Shown here piece after piece: positions 53,101 to 64,000 of a DNA stretch of 64,000 nucleotides. The notes under the pieces are model-generated. The model ran no database searches and had not been told where the DNA came from. It saw only the letters and a list, made by a program, of their open reading frames with translations. The stretch covers positions 17,760,631-17,824,630 of the forward strand of contig CM040742.1 of the NCBI GenBank assembly GCA_022829145.1, given 5' to 3'. This stretch comes from Albula goreensis (taxonomy: Eukaryota > Chordata > Actinopteri > Albuliformes > Albulidae). How positions within the stretch are numbered: position 1 is the stretch's first letter; every line of letters begins with the position of its first letter. The translations under genes and the position numbers were made by a program.

Positions 53101-54582
53101 CCCTGGGGATGCAAAACTGTTTCCTTAAAACTCCATGAGTTTGCAGCCAAAAATGTGGAAAGTCATGCCAGTTTATTTTACTTGGATTTCTTTCTGAATT
53201 GGATAAGAAATGTAATCCTCAAAACAAGTAGCAGTGCAGCTTGTCAGTCGCTGCTGGAATCCCTTTAAGGTATTGCCAAAGAAATTACATTTGTTCATCT
53301 CATGTTGTACAAGAGTGAATTGAAGTAGCAGGGGTCACAGCAGAGGTGAAGCATGCACATGAAAATGTAATAGATTCTCGGCTATTAGACTAGAAGATTT
53401 CTCATCTTTGTGCCTTCCACATCATCTATTTGGAAACAGCTGTAACCCAAAAGCACTGGTGAGAAGTATATTGACCAGTTTTCATTTTTTATTGAAGGGA
53501 ATTGATTATGAGCAGAGCATTTCAATATGTTCGAATACATTAAGTAGCAAACTAAAGTTTGATTAAACTCATCTGATACTGTGATACAGTGTCACACACA
53601 CAGGATAAGTTATGGATCATGAAGGCATATATATGGTATATGGGAATGATAATGTGATGTAACAAAAAAAGGAGTTGACTCTTAAAACAAAAGGTTGCAG
53701 ATTTGTTTCCCTGGGTTGATCCCTATCTATTCTGCTCTTAAAACAGGAAACATAGATTATTTCCCATGGCAAAAATAAAATGACTCTTTTCTGTTCTGGG
53801 CTGTATTCCATTGTGTATTCCATTCTGTGAAATACAAAATAGAATACAAGAAAGGTCAGTTAACCTGGGTGTAGGTACTAGCATAGTAAATAATTTATGT
53901 AATATAAAACATTGCAATATGTGAAAGGCTATGCTGAACAATATTGACAGTTCTCTGAGGGTTCACTGCTTACTTTCACCATAATGGAAGCAGACCAGAG
54001 TATCTGTGTCTATTGAGAACGGTTTCATTCACCACCTTAACTATCGTTTTTTACAGTCAGGCTTTGAGCTGCTGAAAGTGTTTAAGCAGTGCAGGTGTGG
54101 TACAGATTGCATAAACACAGACTTGCTGAATCTCCAGTAATTGTAAGTACTAATTCTGTGCTCCCCCAGAGCGATTTTAAAATGCCAGGGAATTAACTTT
54201 TCCACTTTTCTAAAGTGTTTTCTGTTTCTATTTTTCAATCAATTTTATCCACAGACATTCCGTGAAAATCTTCCTATGGCTAGTGAAGCATCTGTTTTCC
54301 ATTCTGTGATCTATCTCGAGAATAAATTGTACATTTCTATTAAAATAGCAGTTAACGTCCTTCAATGTAATGTCTCTATGTTTATTCTATTTTACCTGCA
54401 GGGGCGCAGGTGGCGGTGGGGACGGGAGGGATGTAGTAATTGATTTTTTAATCATCTGTGTATAGTTAAAACACTGTCTTTCTCTGTTTTGATATGATGC
54501 GTGCATTGTGTTTTCCATAATTGTAAATTGATTGTTTAAGAGAGTACTGCCATCCTGCTTGAAAGGTACGATATAATTAAAT
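47172..54582. other. gene desert, nothing recognised
   Basis: More than 7 kb without a supported gene. It has a short (CA)n at about 47251-47269 and a G-run at 47311-47319. 49075-49150 holds a few TTAATTA-type sites. No open frame shows family motifs. Confidence 0.55.
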
Positions 54583-54733
54583 AAATATGTTACAACTGTA
54601 CATACTGTACAAAAACAATAACACAGACAGATAAATACATATGTTACAACTGTACATACAAAAACAATAACACAGACAGATAAATACATATGTTACAACT
54701 GTACATACAAAAACAATAACACAGACACATAAT
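54583..54733. repeat. 49-bp tandem repeat, three copies
   Basis: Unit TACATATGTTACAACTGTAC followed by ATACAAAAACAATAACACAG and ACAGATAAA. Copies 2 and 3 (starting 54636 and 54685) are nearly identical. Copy 1 has a few extra bases. Confidence 0.93.
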
Positions 54734-55887
54734 ACAACATACAGGATATCAGTGATGTTTTATCCAGAGAAATTGTCTGCACAAATACAGTATGGTGAAT
54801 ACAGAAACCACCAAAATGTGTGTTTATGAAGAGGAGAGGTAATACTGCCATTGGTTTGGTTGCCCAAGTTAAAGGCTCAATTGAATCTGAAGATCCTTCT
54901 GCTGTTAGCCAAATTCTAGAGCTTGAAATTGGTGTTGCACAATGGTCAGAGGTGAAAACAATCTCAAAGTATTAGTATTCTAGCTGTAAAAGTCAGATTC
55001 CCGAATTCTTATAAAATTGTTTCTAATCTAAAATCTAAACAGAGATACTTCCACAAGTGGTCTCAGACTTTTTTTTACTACGGTGAATAAAAAATCTTTT
55101 TTGATTGATGTCAGAATATAATAGAACTGTAACGTCCATGGTACAATTCATATTACTTTTAATACTGTTTTAATCCATGGCAGATGTATTAAATAAATGC
55201 TTCAAGGGGAAAATATTGGCACAAAAAATAAATACCTGTAAAAATATGTGCTAATCTCAAATGTGCCTTTGTAAAGGAAAGTCATAAGCCACTGAGCCAG
55301 GTGTGTCATAAACGTATGGGATTTAGTTTAAAGTCCCATGTAATAACAATCACATTCCCAAAAAATTATTGTGGGGAAAAAGAGGGAAGAAATTAAATTA
55401 AATTCCTCTTGCTGTGTGAACAGCCACAGATACCGCTGCTCCAAAAGAAAAAATTCAATTTCTGAATGCCATTTAATTACATTGGCTCTCTGCCAGAGGG
55501 CACATTAATTAAGAATGCCTTACGATTCAATTAATCAGCTGCACACCTTCAGAAATATGCCGTATGAAAAACGTTCTCTCCTCATGTGGCCTTGTAAGCC
55601 ATTTTCCTGTTGGAGGGCCAGCTATTGAATGTGATGTACCATAATGCCCTTGAAGGTCCCTGGCAAACCACACTGGTGTAAATTTAGACCTCACCTTCTG
55701 CTCCCAAAGGTATGTCTGGGATCTCATTGCATATACTGTAGAAAGAAACAATATATGTCATCATTCAAAAAATACATGAAAAAGGACATGTAAAACAATA
55801 TGTTCTGTGCTGCTGATGTTCTTTATCTCAGCTGTTTTGTAATATTTATACCCACAATGTATTTGATAGTCTGCACAGAATGGCCTG

Positions 55888-55931
55888 CAGCTGTATGGAA
55901 TCAATGTTGTTACATTGATTCCATACAGCTG
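55888..55931. repeat. perfect inverted repeat, 20-bp arms, 4-nt loop
   Basis: CAGCTGTATGGAATCAATGT (55888-55907), loop TGTT, then its exact reverse complement (55912-55931). There are no mismatches over 20 pairs. The stem is too short for a typical miRNA precursor. Confidence 0.97.
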
Positions 55932-57012
55932 TACAATTTTGTTAAATGACAATGAAAAACATTCATTTGCAAATATGTGAATGCAAAAAATATTATATTT
56001 TGCATAAAATACATTTTATTAATTGCAATATTATAGCCTGGGAGGCATGGTCTAAGATAGGTAAATGTTATAGACTGCTGATACTGAGTACAGAAATGTC
56101 CTGAATCAACAAAGATTCTATAAAGAAAACAAACAAGATTTGTGTATCATGACAACAATGTACTCTAAACAAAAATGATCAACATTAGCTGATCAACATT
56201 ACTATTGGCTGTTGTTATTAACAAGATATTGATTTTATTTATCCTGTTGAACTCCCTGGTAAAAACAAAACCACCACATGTGTATCCTGAAATACTTGAA
56301 CTTGCAAACTTGTCAATGTTCCAGCTGTGAGCTTGGATGGGGATATGAAATGCACATGAGGTTTGTTTCACTTGAAAGGTGACAAACTCTTAAGTTTCCC
56401 GTCCCATTGAGTCACCTGGGAAAGTGATGCAAATCTCTCTGCGAAACTGTGTGCCTTTAAGGAGTGAAGGTGTTTCAAATGAATATTATGGCTGTCTCTC
56501 AGAGGATGTACCATTTCCAAATATGTACAATGACCAGACAGCCAAGAGGGCACTTGGGCTCCTACAGGACAGCTAATCTTTAAAATTAACTTATGGAGGA
56601 CATGAGAAACATAATATAGACACAAAGTGATAATATTTAAAATAAAAGTGACTAGCCATTGCAAACTGTGTATGAACTGCATTGACATTTGACTGATTGC
56701 TGTGAGAAAAGCTTGCCATCGTGTTAGTGGTAGCTCTCCAGGGAAATTAGGTTGTATACAGTAAACGAAGAATAGTGGAAACATTGGTCATAAGTGGCTT
56801 CTGAAAGCTGTCTGAGGCTTGATGACAATTTTTAATAAAAAAATACACATCTGCATTCTAAAATTAGCCATTTACAACAGGAAAGTCATTTGAGTAATTT
56901 ATGAGGCAAGATGCACATTTTGGGCAGAAAGGGTTAAAGTCAGACATGGAGCTCCATAATTAAGCCAGGTGATATTCTGCGCTCAACCCACTGTGGATAT
57001 ATGGTCTTGTGA

Positions 57013-57045
57013 ATCACGAAGGGTAGCGTGGGACGCTTTCGTGAT
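57013..57045. repeat. CpG-rich bulged hairpin
   Basis: Outer arms ATCACGAA (57013-57020) and TTCGTGAT (57038-57045) pair perfectly. Inside them AGCGT (57025-57029) pairs with ACGCT (57033-57037) around a GGG loop, leaving GGGT unpaired on the left. It contains several CpGs in CpG-poor surroundings. Confidence 0.8.
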
Positions 57046-57178
57046 GAGGCGGCCCTAATGCCAGGCATCAGTCTCTGCCAGGTGAGCTTTGCCTGAATTT
57101 ATTGGTCTGGAGTTTCAGCTGAGTTATTGTTTCTATTATGCGACACCTCCTCCCCTCCCTTCCCCTGAACCCGTCTCT

Positions 57179-57201
57179 CCCTTCCCCCCTGTCCCTCCCC
57201 C
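57179..57201 (-). other. G-quadruplex motif
   Basis: The minus strand has four G-runs of at least three with loops of 1-3 bases, within a C-rich stretch (57145-57202 on the plus strand). This meets the canonical G3+N1-7 pattern. No gene is attached to it. Confidence 0.75.
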
Positions 57202-59195
57202 TCGGGGCAGTTTAAAATAGAATGTTTTACAGGAGATAGAGGAGAGCACTCCTGAGGTGAAGGTGGGACAAGTCGGTGGATTAGGAAGACACAGAGGGAG
57301 CTGCAAATGTTGTCCTGGTACAACTGGAGTAAAACTGCCCACCAGCTGGACCAGGGGCATGGCAGAATTATACATGATACCCACATTGAATGTTTTTGGA
57401 TTTCATTTTTTTCAAGTATTTTCATAAATAAATCATCTTATCTTATCATTTATCTCATTTGATTTAGATTATCACATGACATAACATGGAACATTACATA
57501 CAGTACAGTTTTTTTGTTTTTTAGTAATGCACAAAAAGTGGTTATTTTAATGATTAATTAGAATCTGTTATCTAAGAAATAATATACCATGTTCACCACA
57601 AAATAGAACCATGTTGGTTTCAGAAATGTATTATTAGTTAATGATCACAGACAAACAAGAAAATGCTTTTGGGCAGTCTAGCCATGAACTCGTAGTAACA
57701 ATGCACTTTAAATTCCTGTGTGGCTCTCTCTCATATGGAGGGTGGGTATTTTATGTTGCAACACGGCAGAAGTCCTGTAATGTCAGCACTCCAATTATAC
57801 AATATAAAAACCTGCGCTTGGATTAAGCACATTCCTGCAGCCAATGTAGAATGAAAATCTGTTGCCTATAGCAAAAGATGTGCTAAAGACACCCTCATCC
57901 CCATCACAGATGTAGCTGTTACGCTACTTTATACTGGATACCATGTTCTCTCTTTGGCATATTTACAGTGTTTTTCAAAAACAAATGCAAAGACATCAAC
58001 ATCAATTCCTCCCTTATCACAGTGAGCTCAGCAGCAGAGAGCATCTCTGAAATGCTCCAGAATGGCTTACACGTTACTCATCAGTATGGCTTTCTCAATG
58101 GAAACCTTTCAGAGCAGTCCATTGCAAACATTCAGACTGAAATTTGCATAACACTATCATTGGTAGGTTGCACAACCGCCCATTATATCACAGCACCATG
58201 GATAGTGCACTGCTGGAGATTAATTATGCTATACATTAGCCTCGAAAACCAGCAGAGAGATTTAATACCACAGTGAGCTGAGACCAACTTTTATTAATAC
58301 AACTTGAAGTGTTCCTTTATAATATTGCTTGAATTCAGCTAAATATATATAAGCTCTAAATTGTTGTTCTCTACCATCCTCCAGGGCCCCTTGGAAGCTT
58401 TCTCGATGAGCTTGACACGCTGCTCAGCTCCTTCCCTGAAGATGGCACCCTGCTGATCATTTTGGGAGACTTCAACATCCACCTAGAAGCCTCCCAGTCT
58501 GCCGCCTTCCGAACCGTTACTCCACTCTTTCAATCTCTCCCTGCTGCACTCTCCTCCGACCCACAAGTGCGGCAATGTTCTTGACATCGTCATCCTGAGG
58601 AACTGCTCATCATTGGACCTCACAGTCACAACCTATACATCAGTCAGACCATCACTTCATTTCCTTCTCCCTCCCTCTTACTCCCCATCCTGCCTCCCGT
58701 CCACCCTCCCCTTGTGTTATGGTCCGCTGTAACATCTGTTTCACCTTCTTCTCTTGCTTCCAGAGTCACTGCTTCCCTTCAACCCCTCAACTCCTTCTCC
58801 AAGCTTTCCACTGACTCTGCATCTTCCACTCTACTTTCCTCTCTCTCTTCAGCATTTGACGCTCTCTGTCCTTTTGTTTCCCCGCTGCTGAAGAAGCCCA
58901 CTCTGGACCCATCCATCATCCACAGCTACCGTCCTGTCTCTCTTCTCCTTTTTCTTTCTAAAACCCTTGAATGAGCTGCCTCCATACTGTCTTCCTTCTT
59001 TTCACAGAACAATCTGCTAGACCCCCACCAGTCCGGCTTCAGACCTGGCCACTCGACAGAGACAGCATTGCTCTCTGTCAGTGAGTCTCTTTATGCTGCA
59101 CGGACAGCCTCTCTCTCTTTTGTCCTGATTCTTCTGGACTTTTCTGCTGCCTCGACACGGTTGACCACCCCATCCTCCTGTCCTCCCTGGCGGCA

Positions 59196-59975
59196 ATGGG
59201 GAGCTGCGGCACAGCCCTCAACTGGATTGAGTCCTACCTCTCTGGTCGCTCCTTCCAGGTTGCCTGGGCCGGTATGGTATCGGCACCTCGTCCCCTTGCC
59301 ACAGGTGTTCCTCAAGGCTCTGTCCTTGGTCCCCTCCTCTTCTCCTTCTATACTCATTATCTTGGCCCTGCAATCTCTGGTCATGGTCTATCTTACCACT
59401 GCTATGCTGATGATACTCAACTTTACCTCTCCTCCTCTCCATCAGACACACAGGTTTCTGCTCGCATCTCAGCTTGCCTGAGGGATGACCAGAGCTGGAT
59501 GGATAAACACCATCTTAAGCTCAACCCAGGCAAGACTGAGCTGCTCTTCTTTTCTGCTCCTTCCTCTCCCATCTTGGACTTCTCCATCTCTCTTGGGGAC
59601 ACCCTGGTTTTGTCTTCGTCCTGTGCGAAGAACCTCGGAGTGGTGATTGACACCAGGCTGTCACACTCCGAGAACATCGCGGCGGTGAGTCGTGCGTGCA
59701 GGTTCTTCCTGTACAACATCCGAAGAATCCGCCCCTTTCTCTCCACCTACTTTGCTCAGCTTCTGGTCCAAGCAATGGTTCTGTCCCGCTTGGACTACTG
59801 CAACTCCCTTCTTGCTGGTCTTCCGGCCTCCGTCATCAGATCCCTGCAGCTCATCCAGAATGCTGCAGCCCGTCTGATCTACAACCTCCCTAGAGACTCT
59901 CATGTGACCCCCTTGCTCACTGCCCTCCACTGGCTGCCTGTTATCACTCGCATCAAATTAAAACTTTGGTGCTAG
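59196..59975 (+). pseudogene. reverse transcriptase fragment of the L2-type element
   Basis: This is the longest uninterrupted part of the LINE ORF2, 259 codons. It covers the reverse transcriptase palm and thumb: GVPQGSVLGPLLF, then YADDTQLY with both catalytic aspartates at 59409-59414, then NPGKTELLFF, LGVVIDTRLS and the QNAAARLIYNLPR connection region. The ATG at 59196 is internal, not a true start, because the homologous protein continues upstream in another frame. The frame ends at a premature TAG after the RIKLK stretch. The protein resumes one base out of register at about 59966 and runs on to 60259. It was normally part of a roughly 900-1000-residue endonuclease-RT polyprotein. Confidence 0.85.
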
Positions 59976-60439
59976 CATATCAGGCTGTTAAGGGGCCAGC
60001 TCCAGCTTACCTCCAGAAGATCGTCAGACCCTACACCCCTGCCAGACCCCTCCGTTCTGCCACCTCTGGTCACCTGAGGCCGCCCCCTCTCCACTCCTGC
60101 ACTTCCAGGTCACGTCTGCTGTCTGTCTTGGCCCCATGGTGGTGGAATGATCTTCCCGTGGAGGTCAGAACAGCAGAGTCACTGGCCACCTTCAAGCGCA
60201 GACTGAATATTCACCTCTTTAGGTTGCACCTCTCCCCTCCCCTCCCTTGCTCTTTATAATGTGTCTATTTCTATTATTTGCTCTTTAATCTGTGATTTTT
60301 TTTTTTTAAACTAGGCTGTTTACATAAGTCTGTAGTCTGTAGGGGAGTCCTGATCTATTCCATCACCTTTGACACTTAGGACTTTACCCCTCTCAAGGGT
60401 TATCTTTGCACTTTTTGTACTGTTCCTATGCACTTTGCC

Positions 60440-60508
60440 TTGTAAGTCGCTCTGGATGAGAGTGTCTAACAAATGCCCCTAATGTAATGTAATGTAATGT
60501 AATGTAAA
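60440..60508 (+). repeat. L2-type 3' tail with (AATGT)n end
   Basis: The stretch TAAGTCGCTCTGGATGAGAG followed by GTCTAACAAATGCC is the conserved 3' tail shared by fish L2 LINEs and the SINEs that borrow their machinery. It is followed by about five AATGT units (from 60481), the short microsatellite on which these elements end. It marks the 3' boundary of the insertion. Confidence 0.85.
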
Positions 60509-63009
60509 TATTGTATTCTTACATAGAATCTCAGTTTGGAAGACACTACTAAATATTTGGTAAGAACATGCATAACTTACAGGTACAAACTTGTAAGTAG
60601 CCTTCTATCTGTGGGAAGCATTAATCTAAAACACAATCATAAGATTGGTCTGGTATAATGCTTGCTAATTTGCATCAGAGTTAGAAATTTATATGATATA
60701 ATTCCAATGCTTACATGCACGTGTGTACTTGTTTGGTTGACCTGTGTCTTCATATTTCTGAGTTCTGAGTGCTGTTTATGTTTGGACTCCTACAACACTG
60801 CATACGGTATACACAGAGGAACAACACAATGTAAATTTTTCAAAATGATTTTCTCAAACTCTGCATAAATATTAAGTAACAGCAGATGCTTTGTTCTGAG
60901 AGAGAAAGTTTCCAACAGCTGAGAAATTTGAGAACAGGTCACTACATGGCACTCCCTTGAATGTTATTCTCACAAAGATGATGAATTGTGATATATCATT
61001 CTATCAGAGAGCTATAGTTTAAAATAAATAAAATATACGTCTGTATGGATTAAAGCCTGAGATGATGTTTTAGGAGGCTCCAGGGTGTTCCGCCCCCTCC
61101 ACTGTATAAGAGGAAATTCAATTTTTTATAAAGAATGTGTCCTTTGAGTTGAAAATAAATATCAATCTTACATTTGTCAAGGTTTCTACAGAATTCACTT
61201 ATGGCTTAGGTGAACTTTTGGGACCAAACATTTTCTGGTACCTGAAAATTTGTGAGCCAGAGAAATTGAGGAATAACCCTGACTGCTTAGACTTTAGTAC
61301 CCATATATAAGTCATAAAAGGATAATGCTATGAAAAATTATGCCAAGAAAAGGGCAGAAGGGGGCATGGATTTGGTAAACATTTCTCTTTCAAGGACCAC
61401 TCCGTTTCATGAAACTTGTTGGAAAAATAAATCTCTTCATTTACTCTCCAACATCAAATCTGAAATCTAGGGACATAGTTTTTATTAAGAAGTTACAAGA
61501 TTTACTTTTATGCATACCTTTATGGCGACTAAAAACAACATGTAATAAATCATGTGATAATCAAGGTTAATATTCTATGGATTATGGCTTGGGGGAGTAG
61601 AACACTTCAGTGTTAGAATAAGTCATTTTTAAATAGTTTTATTGCAGTGATGCTGGCTTGTTAAGAAAGTTCAGAAACTTGATTATGAAGCCTATATATT
61701 AATATCGCATTACTTCGAAATACCCAAATAACACAGGGGTTTTTTGGCAACACTATTTTCAAACTATAGGATGTGACAATGTCTAAAATGAGTCATGAGG
61801 GCCTTTCAAAAGTATTAAATGCAAGAAGTACAGTTCATCTGCACCAATATAGTTTGGCTAGTAACCACCGATTATCAAACCATTGCCAATAATGGGTTAA
61901 TGTAAAAGTTTTTAATCTAATCTGGAAGCAATGAAAACAATCCCCAGAGTCATGCCATGGCATACTGTCCACTTGCACAAGTGAGAGGAGCTGCTATAAA
62001 GAAACTTAGAATTAGTGAACAGCATTTTATGCATATGCTTCACTCCAATGAAATAATCTATCTGACAGCAAACTCAACAAACCTCATCAAACACTTCATT
62101 ACTTAATGGCCTATCAAAGAATAAGAGATGAAGAAGCCCCAATGGAGCTCAAATATGGGGATCTGCCTGAGAAGATACTGTGAAATCTGACTGGAGCAGC
62201 TTTAGATGGAATCCATTAATAATTGATAAGAATGATAATAATTACAAAACTTAAAGATGGACGCACCAGATGGTCTCAACCATTGTAAATAGGAACAAAA
62301 AGATAAATATTAAACCTGAAGCAGACAAAAATGAGGGGGCATTCAAGAAGGACAATCTGGGGTCACATAGTAGGAGATACATTAAGTTAAACGAGGGGAA
62401 ATATATTCTGACTTTTAAAGATATAAAGACATTGTAGGAATATTCTCCCACATGGGAAAAGTCAAGGGAAAACTGTGTGTCTTACAGGAGGTTGGTTGTG
62501 CAATGAACTGAAAGAGGACTGAATTCATATGTGGGGCATGAACAAATAGATGACTTCTGAGAGCATACATATAGATCTTCCAGAACAGAGCTTAATTCAT
62601 TTTCCTGAATATCAAAAATCTTGAATACTGGGAATAAAATTCATTGTCCTGGGGAATGCCCAGACGTTGTATTTAAAACTGCATTTTTAAAAAATGCAAT
62701 CAAAAATTAAAGGCATTAAAACTGTTTGCTTAAAATGACAAAAGCTCCCAGGGTAAGGATAATGATTCAAACACACATATTCAAAGACCATCAGAGAGAA
62801 AGTTCTTGTTTGTGTAGCACTTAGCCTGTAAGGCTAAACTACAACAGAACATTTTAAAAAAAGCAACCAGAGCTCTTACTATATGAGCTGTAGATAAAGG
62901 ACTTAACTGCTGCTAAGAGCAGGTAATGTGACAACTTATATTAAACCTTTTATATGCTGATAAATTTGTGCTGAAAGCACATATTAATTTTGTTATTAAT
63001 ACTGAGGCC
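60509..63009. other. non-coding; may include more LINE debris
   Basis: AT-rich with no recognisable gene. The last few hundred bases could be older parts of the L1/Tx1-like element that starts to be readable at about 63010. Confidence 0.5.
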
Positions 63010-64000
63010 AGGTCCTCTGGCACCACTGCAGTCCGTATGCTTTATTCAGTCATATCTGAAAGGCTGTTGTCAAAGTCTCGGATTTCCCTGGGCTCCTCAC
63101 GATCTGCATTGCTATTTAATCTTTCAGAAGACCTGCTCTCACAAGCCATAAGGCAAAGATCATAATCACTGGATCAACAAATCCAATTACTCTATACACA
63201 GATTACATACTCTTGTTTGACTCTTATATCTCCAATTCAAATCCTAGTGCATTGAAGCTGTTTACTGATAATGGAAATGTATCAGGATATAAGGTGAGTT
63301 GAGGGGAATTGGTTCTCAAGACTCTATACCAGTGCTGTGACTCCCCTGTTAAGAACCCAATGCCAAGTACTAAGACTGGCTTCATGTATCTTGGCATTAA
63401 ATACAAAACAGAACTAATTTGGATGAAGAATTTCGATGCAATCTTAAAAAACCTTAAAAGCTGATCTTGAAAGATAGGCCCATCTTTATCAGACATTCTT
63501 CCAGGGCAGAACTACACCTCAGAGTCTTGCATTAAGACAGATGGATAAACTGATCTTAAAATCTGTCCTTCCAACCCCCTCTCTACTTTCCCATGATAGG
63601 AGGTCACAAACAGACTTCTGACTTTTCGCTATTGTGGTTGGGTTATAGATTTCGAGCTGACCTAAATGCCTTTACTCCGATGTGGTATTCACACTTGGTT
63701 TGTTTTAGAGGGTTTTTTTCCCAAGCCCAAGTACATTTGCCTGGAAAATTTGGTTTGTTTAATAGAAGTGACAGTTTTTCCCCCGAACTGCTCAAAACGG
63801 AGAGCACACTAACAAACCACCCTGGAGTTAGTATGTACAACTGATCTGGTGGGTAGCTGTTGAAAAAGGAATGAGCAGTGATCTTTTGTATCTCCAGGAA
63901 GCAGAAGGTAGACAAATATTAACTGATAATTTCCTTTTTTAGTTTACTTTTAATTTGCAAAGTCCATGCCTTTATTAAGACTTATATATGCTTTCGCTAA
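63010..64000 (+). mobile_element. decayed L1/Tx1-like LINE ORF2, runs off window
   Basis: The plus strand read in mixed frames gives blocks in L1/Tx1 ORF2 order. VRMLYSVISERLLSKSRISLGSS (63030-63100) matches the region before RQGCPLSP. SALLFNLSEDLLSQAIRQ (63104-63160) matches LSPLLF-LALEPLAQAIRQ. YTDYILLF (about 63193) stands where YADDILLF is expected, so a catalytic aspartate is gone. LKLFTDNGNVSGYKVS follows, then FMYLGIKYKTEL near 63390. Stops and frameshifts occur throughout. It belongs to a different clade from the L2-type element 2.5 kb upstream. The 5' boundary is unclear and the 3' end is outside the window. Confidence 0.6.

Larger units (their letters stand above)
54734..58383. other. 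non-coding; palindrome, hairpin and enhancer-like stretch
   Basis: Besides the palindrome, hairpin and G4 motif, 55385-55555 is non-repetitive and holds several ATTAATTA/TTTAATTAC sites with CAGCTG, the texture of a conserved developmental enhancer. Nothing coding is recognised. Confidence 0.4.
58384..60508 (+). mobile_element. 5'-truncated L2-type non-LTR retrotransposon
   Basis: The element starts inside the apurinic-type endonuclease domain. GDFNIH lies near 58470 and SDHH at 58644-58655, marking the C-terminal endonuclease motifs. Reverse transcriptase follows: SYRPVSLL (about 58920), SGFRPGHSTETALL (about 59030), then the longest intact frame (59196-59975) with TGVPQGSVLGP, the catalytic YADD (59403-59414) and LGVVID. 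The C-terminal part (TALHWLPV, then YQAVKGPAPAYL, LAPWWWNDLP and FKRRL) is typical of the L2/CR1 group. The reading frame is broken at several places, so the copy is dead. The 3' end has the L2-like stretch TAAGTCGCTCTGGATGAGAG and an (AATGT)n tail. It is unrelated to msx and is a later insertion. Confidence 0.9.

Noticed and set aside
55888-55931. miRNA precursor
   Set aside because: The stem is only 20 bp with a 4-nt loop and no longer pairing outside it, too short for a normal pre-miRNA.
59091-59930. Minus-strand and alternative frames over the LINE
   Set aside because: They are shadows of the reverse transcriptase coding strand.

Overview
The window is vertebrate nuclear DNA, most likely from a ray-finned (teleost) fish. 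It is AT-rich and almost gene-free. It carries long (CA)n/(GT)n tracts, two minisatellites, an L2-type non-LTR element with a fish-type 3' tail ending in a pentanucleotide array, fragments resembling tRNA-derived fish SINEs, a decayed Tc1-like transposon, and a small inverted-repeat element family. I see no bacterial or organellar genes, no CRISPR array, and no intact tRNA or rRNA gene.

The one secure gene is a two-exon Msx homeobox gene on the + strand. Exon 1 is 30200-30530, the intron is 1,495 bp with GTAAGT and CACAG ends, and exon 2 is 32026-32447. The joined product is 250 residues. It has an N-terminal eh1-like repression motif, a complete Msx homeodomain (residues 125-184) and an Msx2-type C-terminus, so I call it msx2-like. 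The teleost paralogue (a or b) cannot be settled here. About 1.6 kb upstream lies a CpG-rich block (about 28260-28660) with a palindromic CRE and adjacent SMAD-type and TCF/LEF-type motifs. These are plausible inputs for a gene family known to respond to BMP and Wnt.

Layout: 0-4 kb holds giant CA microsatellites. 4.3-5.1 kb is a Tc1-like remnant on the - strand. 5-22 kb is non-coding apart from one orphan exon candidate (14158-14319), a GA-rich tract (16.44-16.62 kb) and an isolated GC-rich block (21.05-21.25 kb). 22.1-24.0 kb is a 35/31-bp minisatellite. 26.84-27.34 kb is a 42/34-bp minisatellite with higher-order structure. 28.2-33.4 kb is the msx locus. 31-46 kb contains four related MITE-like copies, one inside the likely msx 3' UTR. 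34-58 kb is gene desert with a SINE fragment, a perfect 20-bp-arm palindrome (55.9 kb) and a CpG-rich hairpin beside a G-quadruplex motif (57.0-57.2 kb). 58.38-60.51 kb is a 5'-truncated, frameshifted L2-type LINE. 63.0-64.0 kb is a heavily decayed L1/Tx1-like ORF2 running off the edge.

The most likely biology is a developmental regulator in a regulatory desert, with the surrounding DNA holding distal enhancers for msx and old mobile-element debris. No new protein-coding system is visible. The observations most worth following up are the orphan exon, the upstream CpG element, the MITE family around msx, the higher-order minisatellite and the perfect palindrome.
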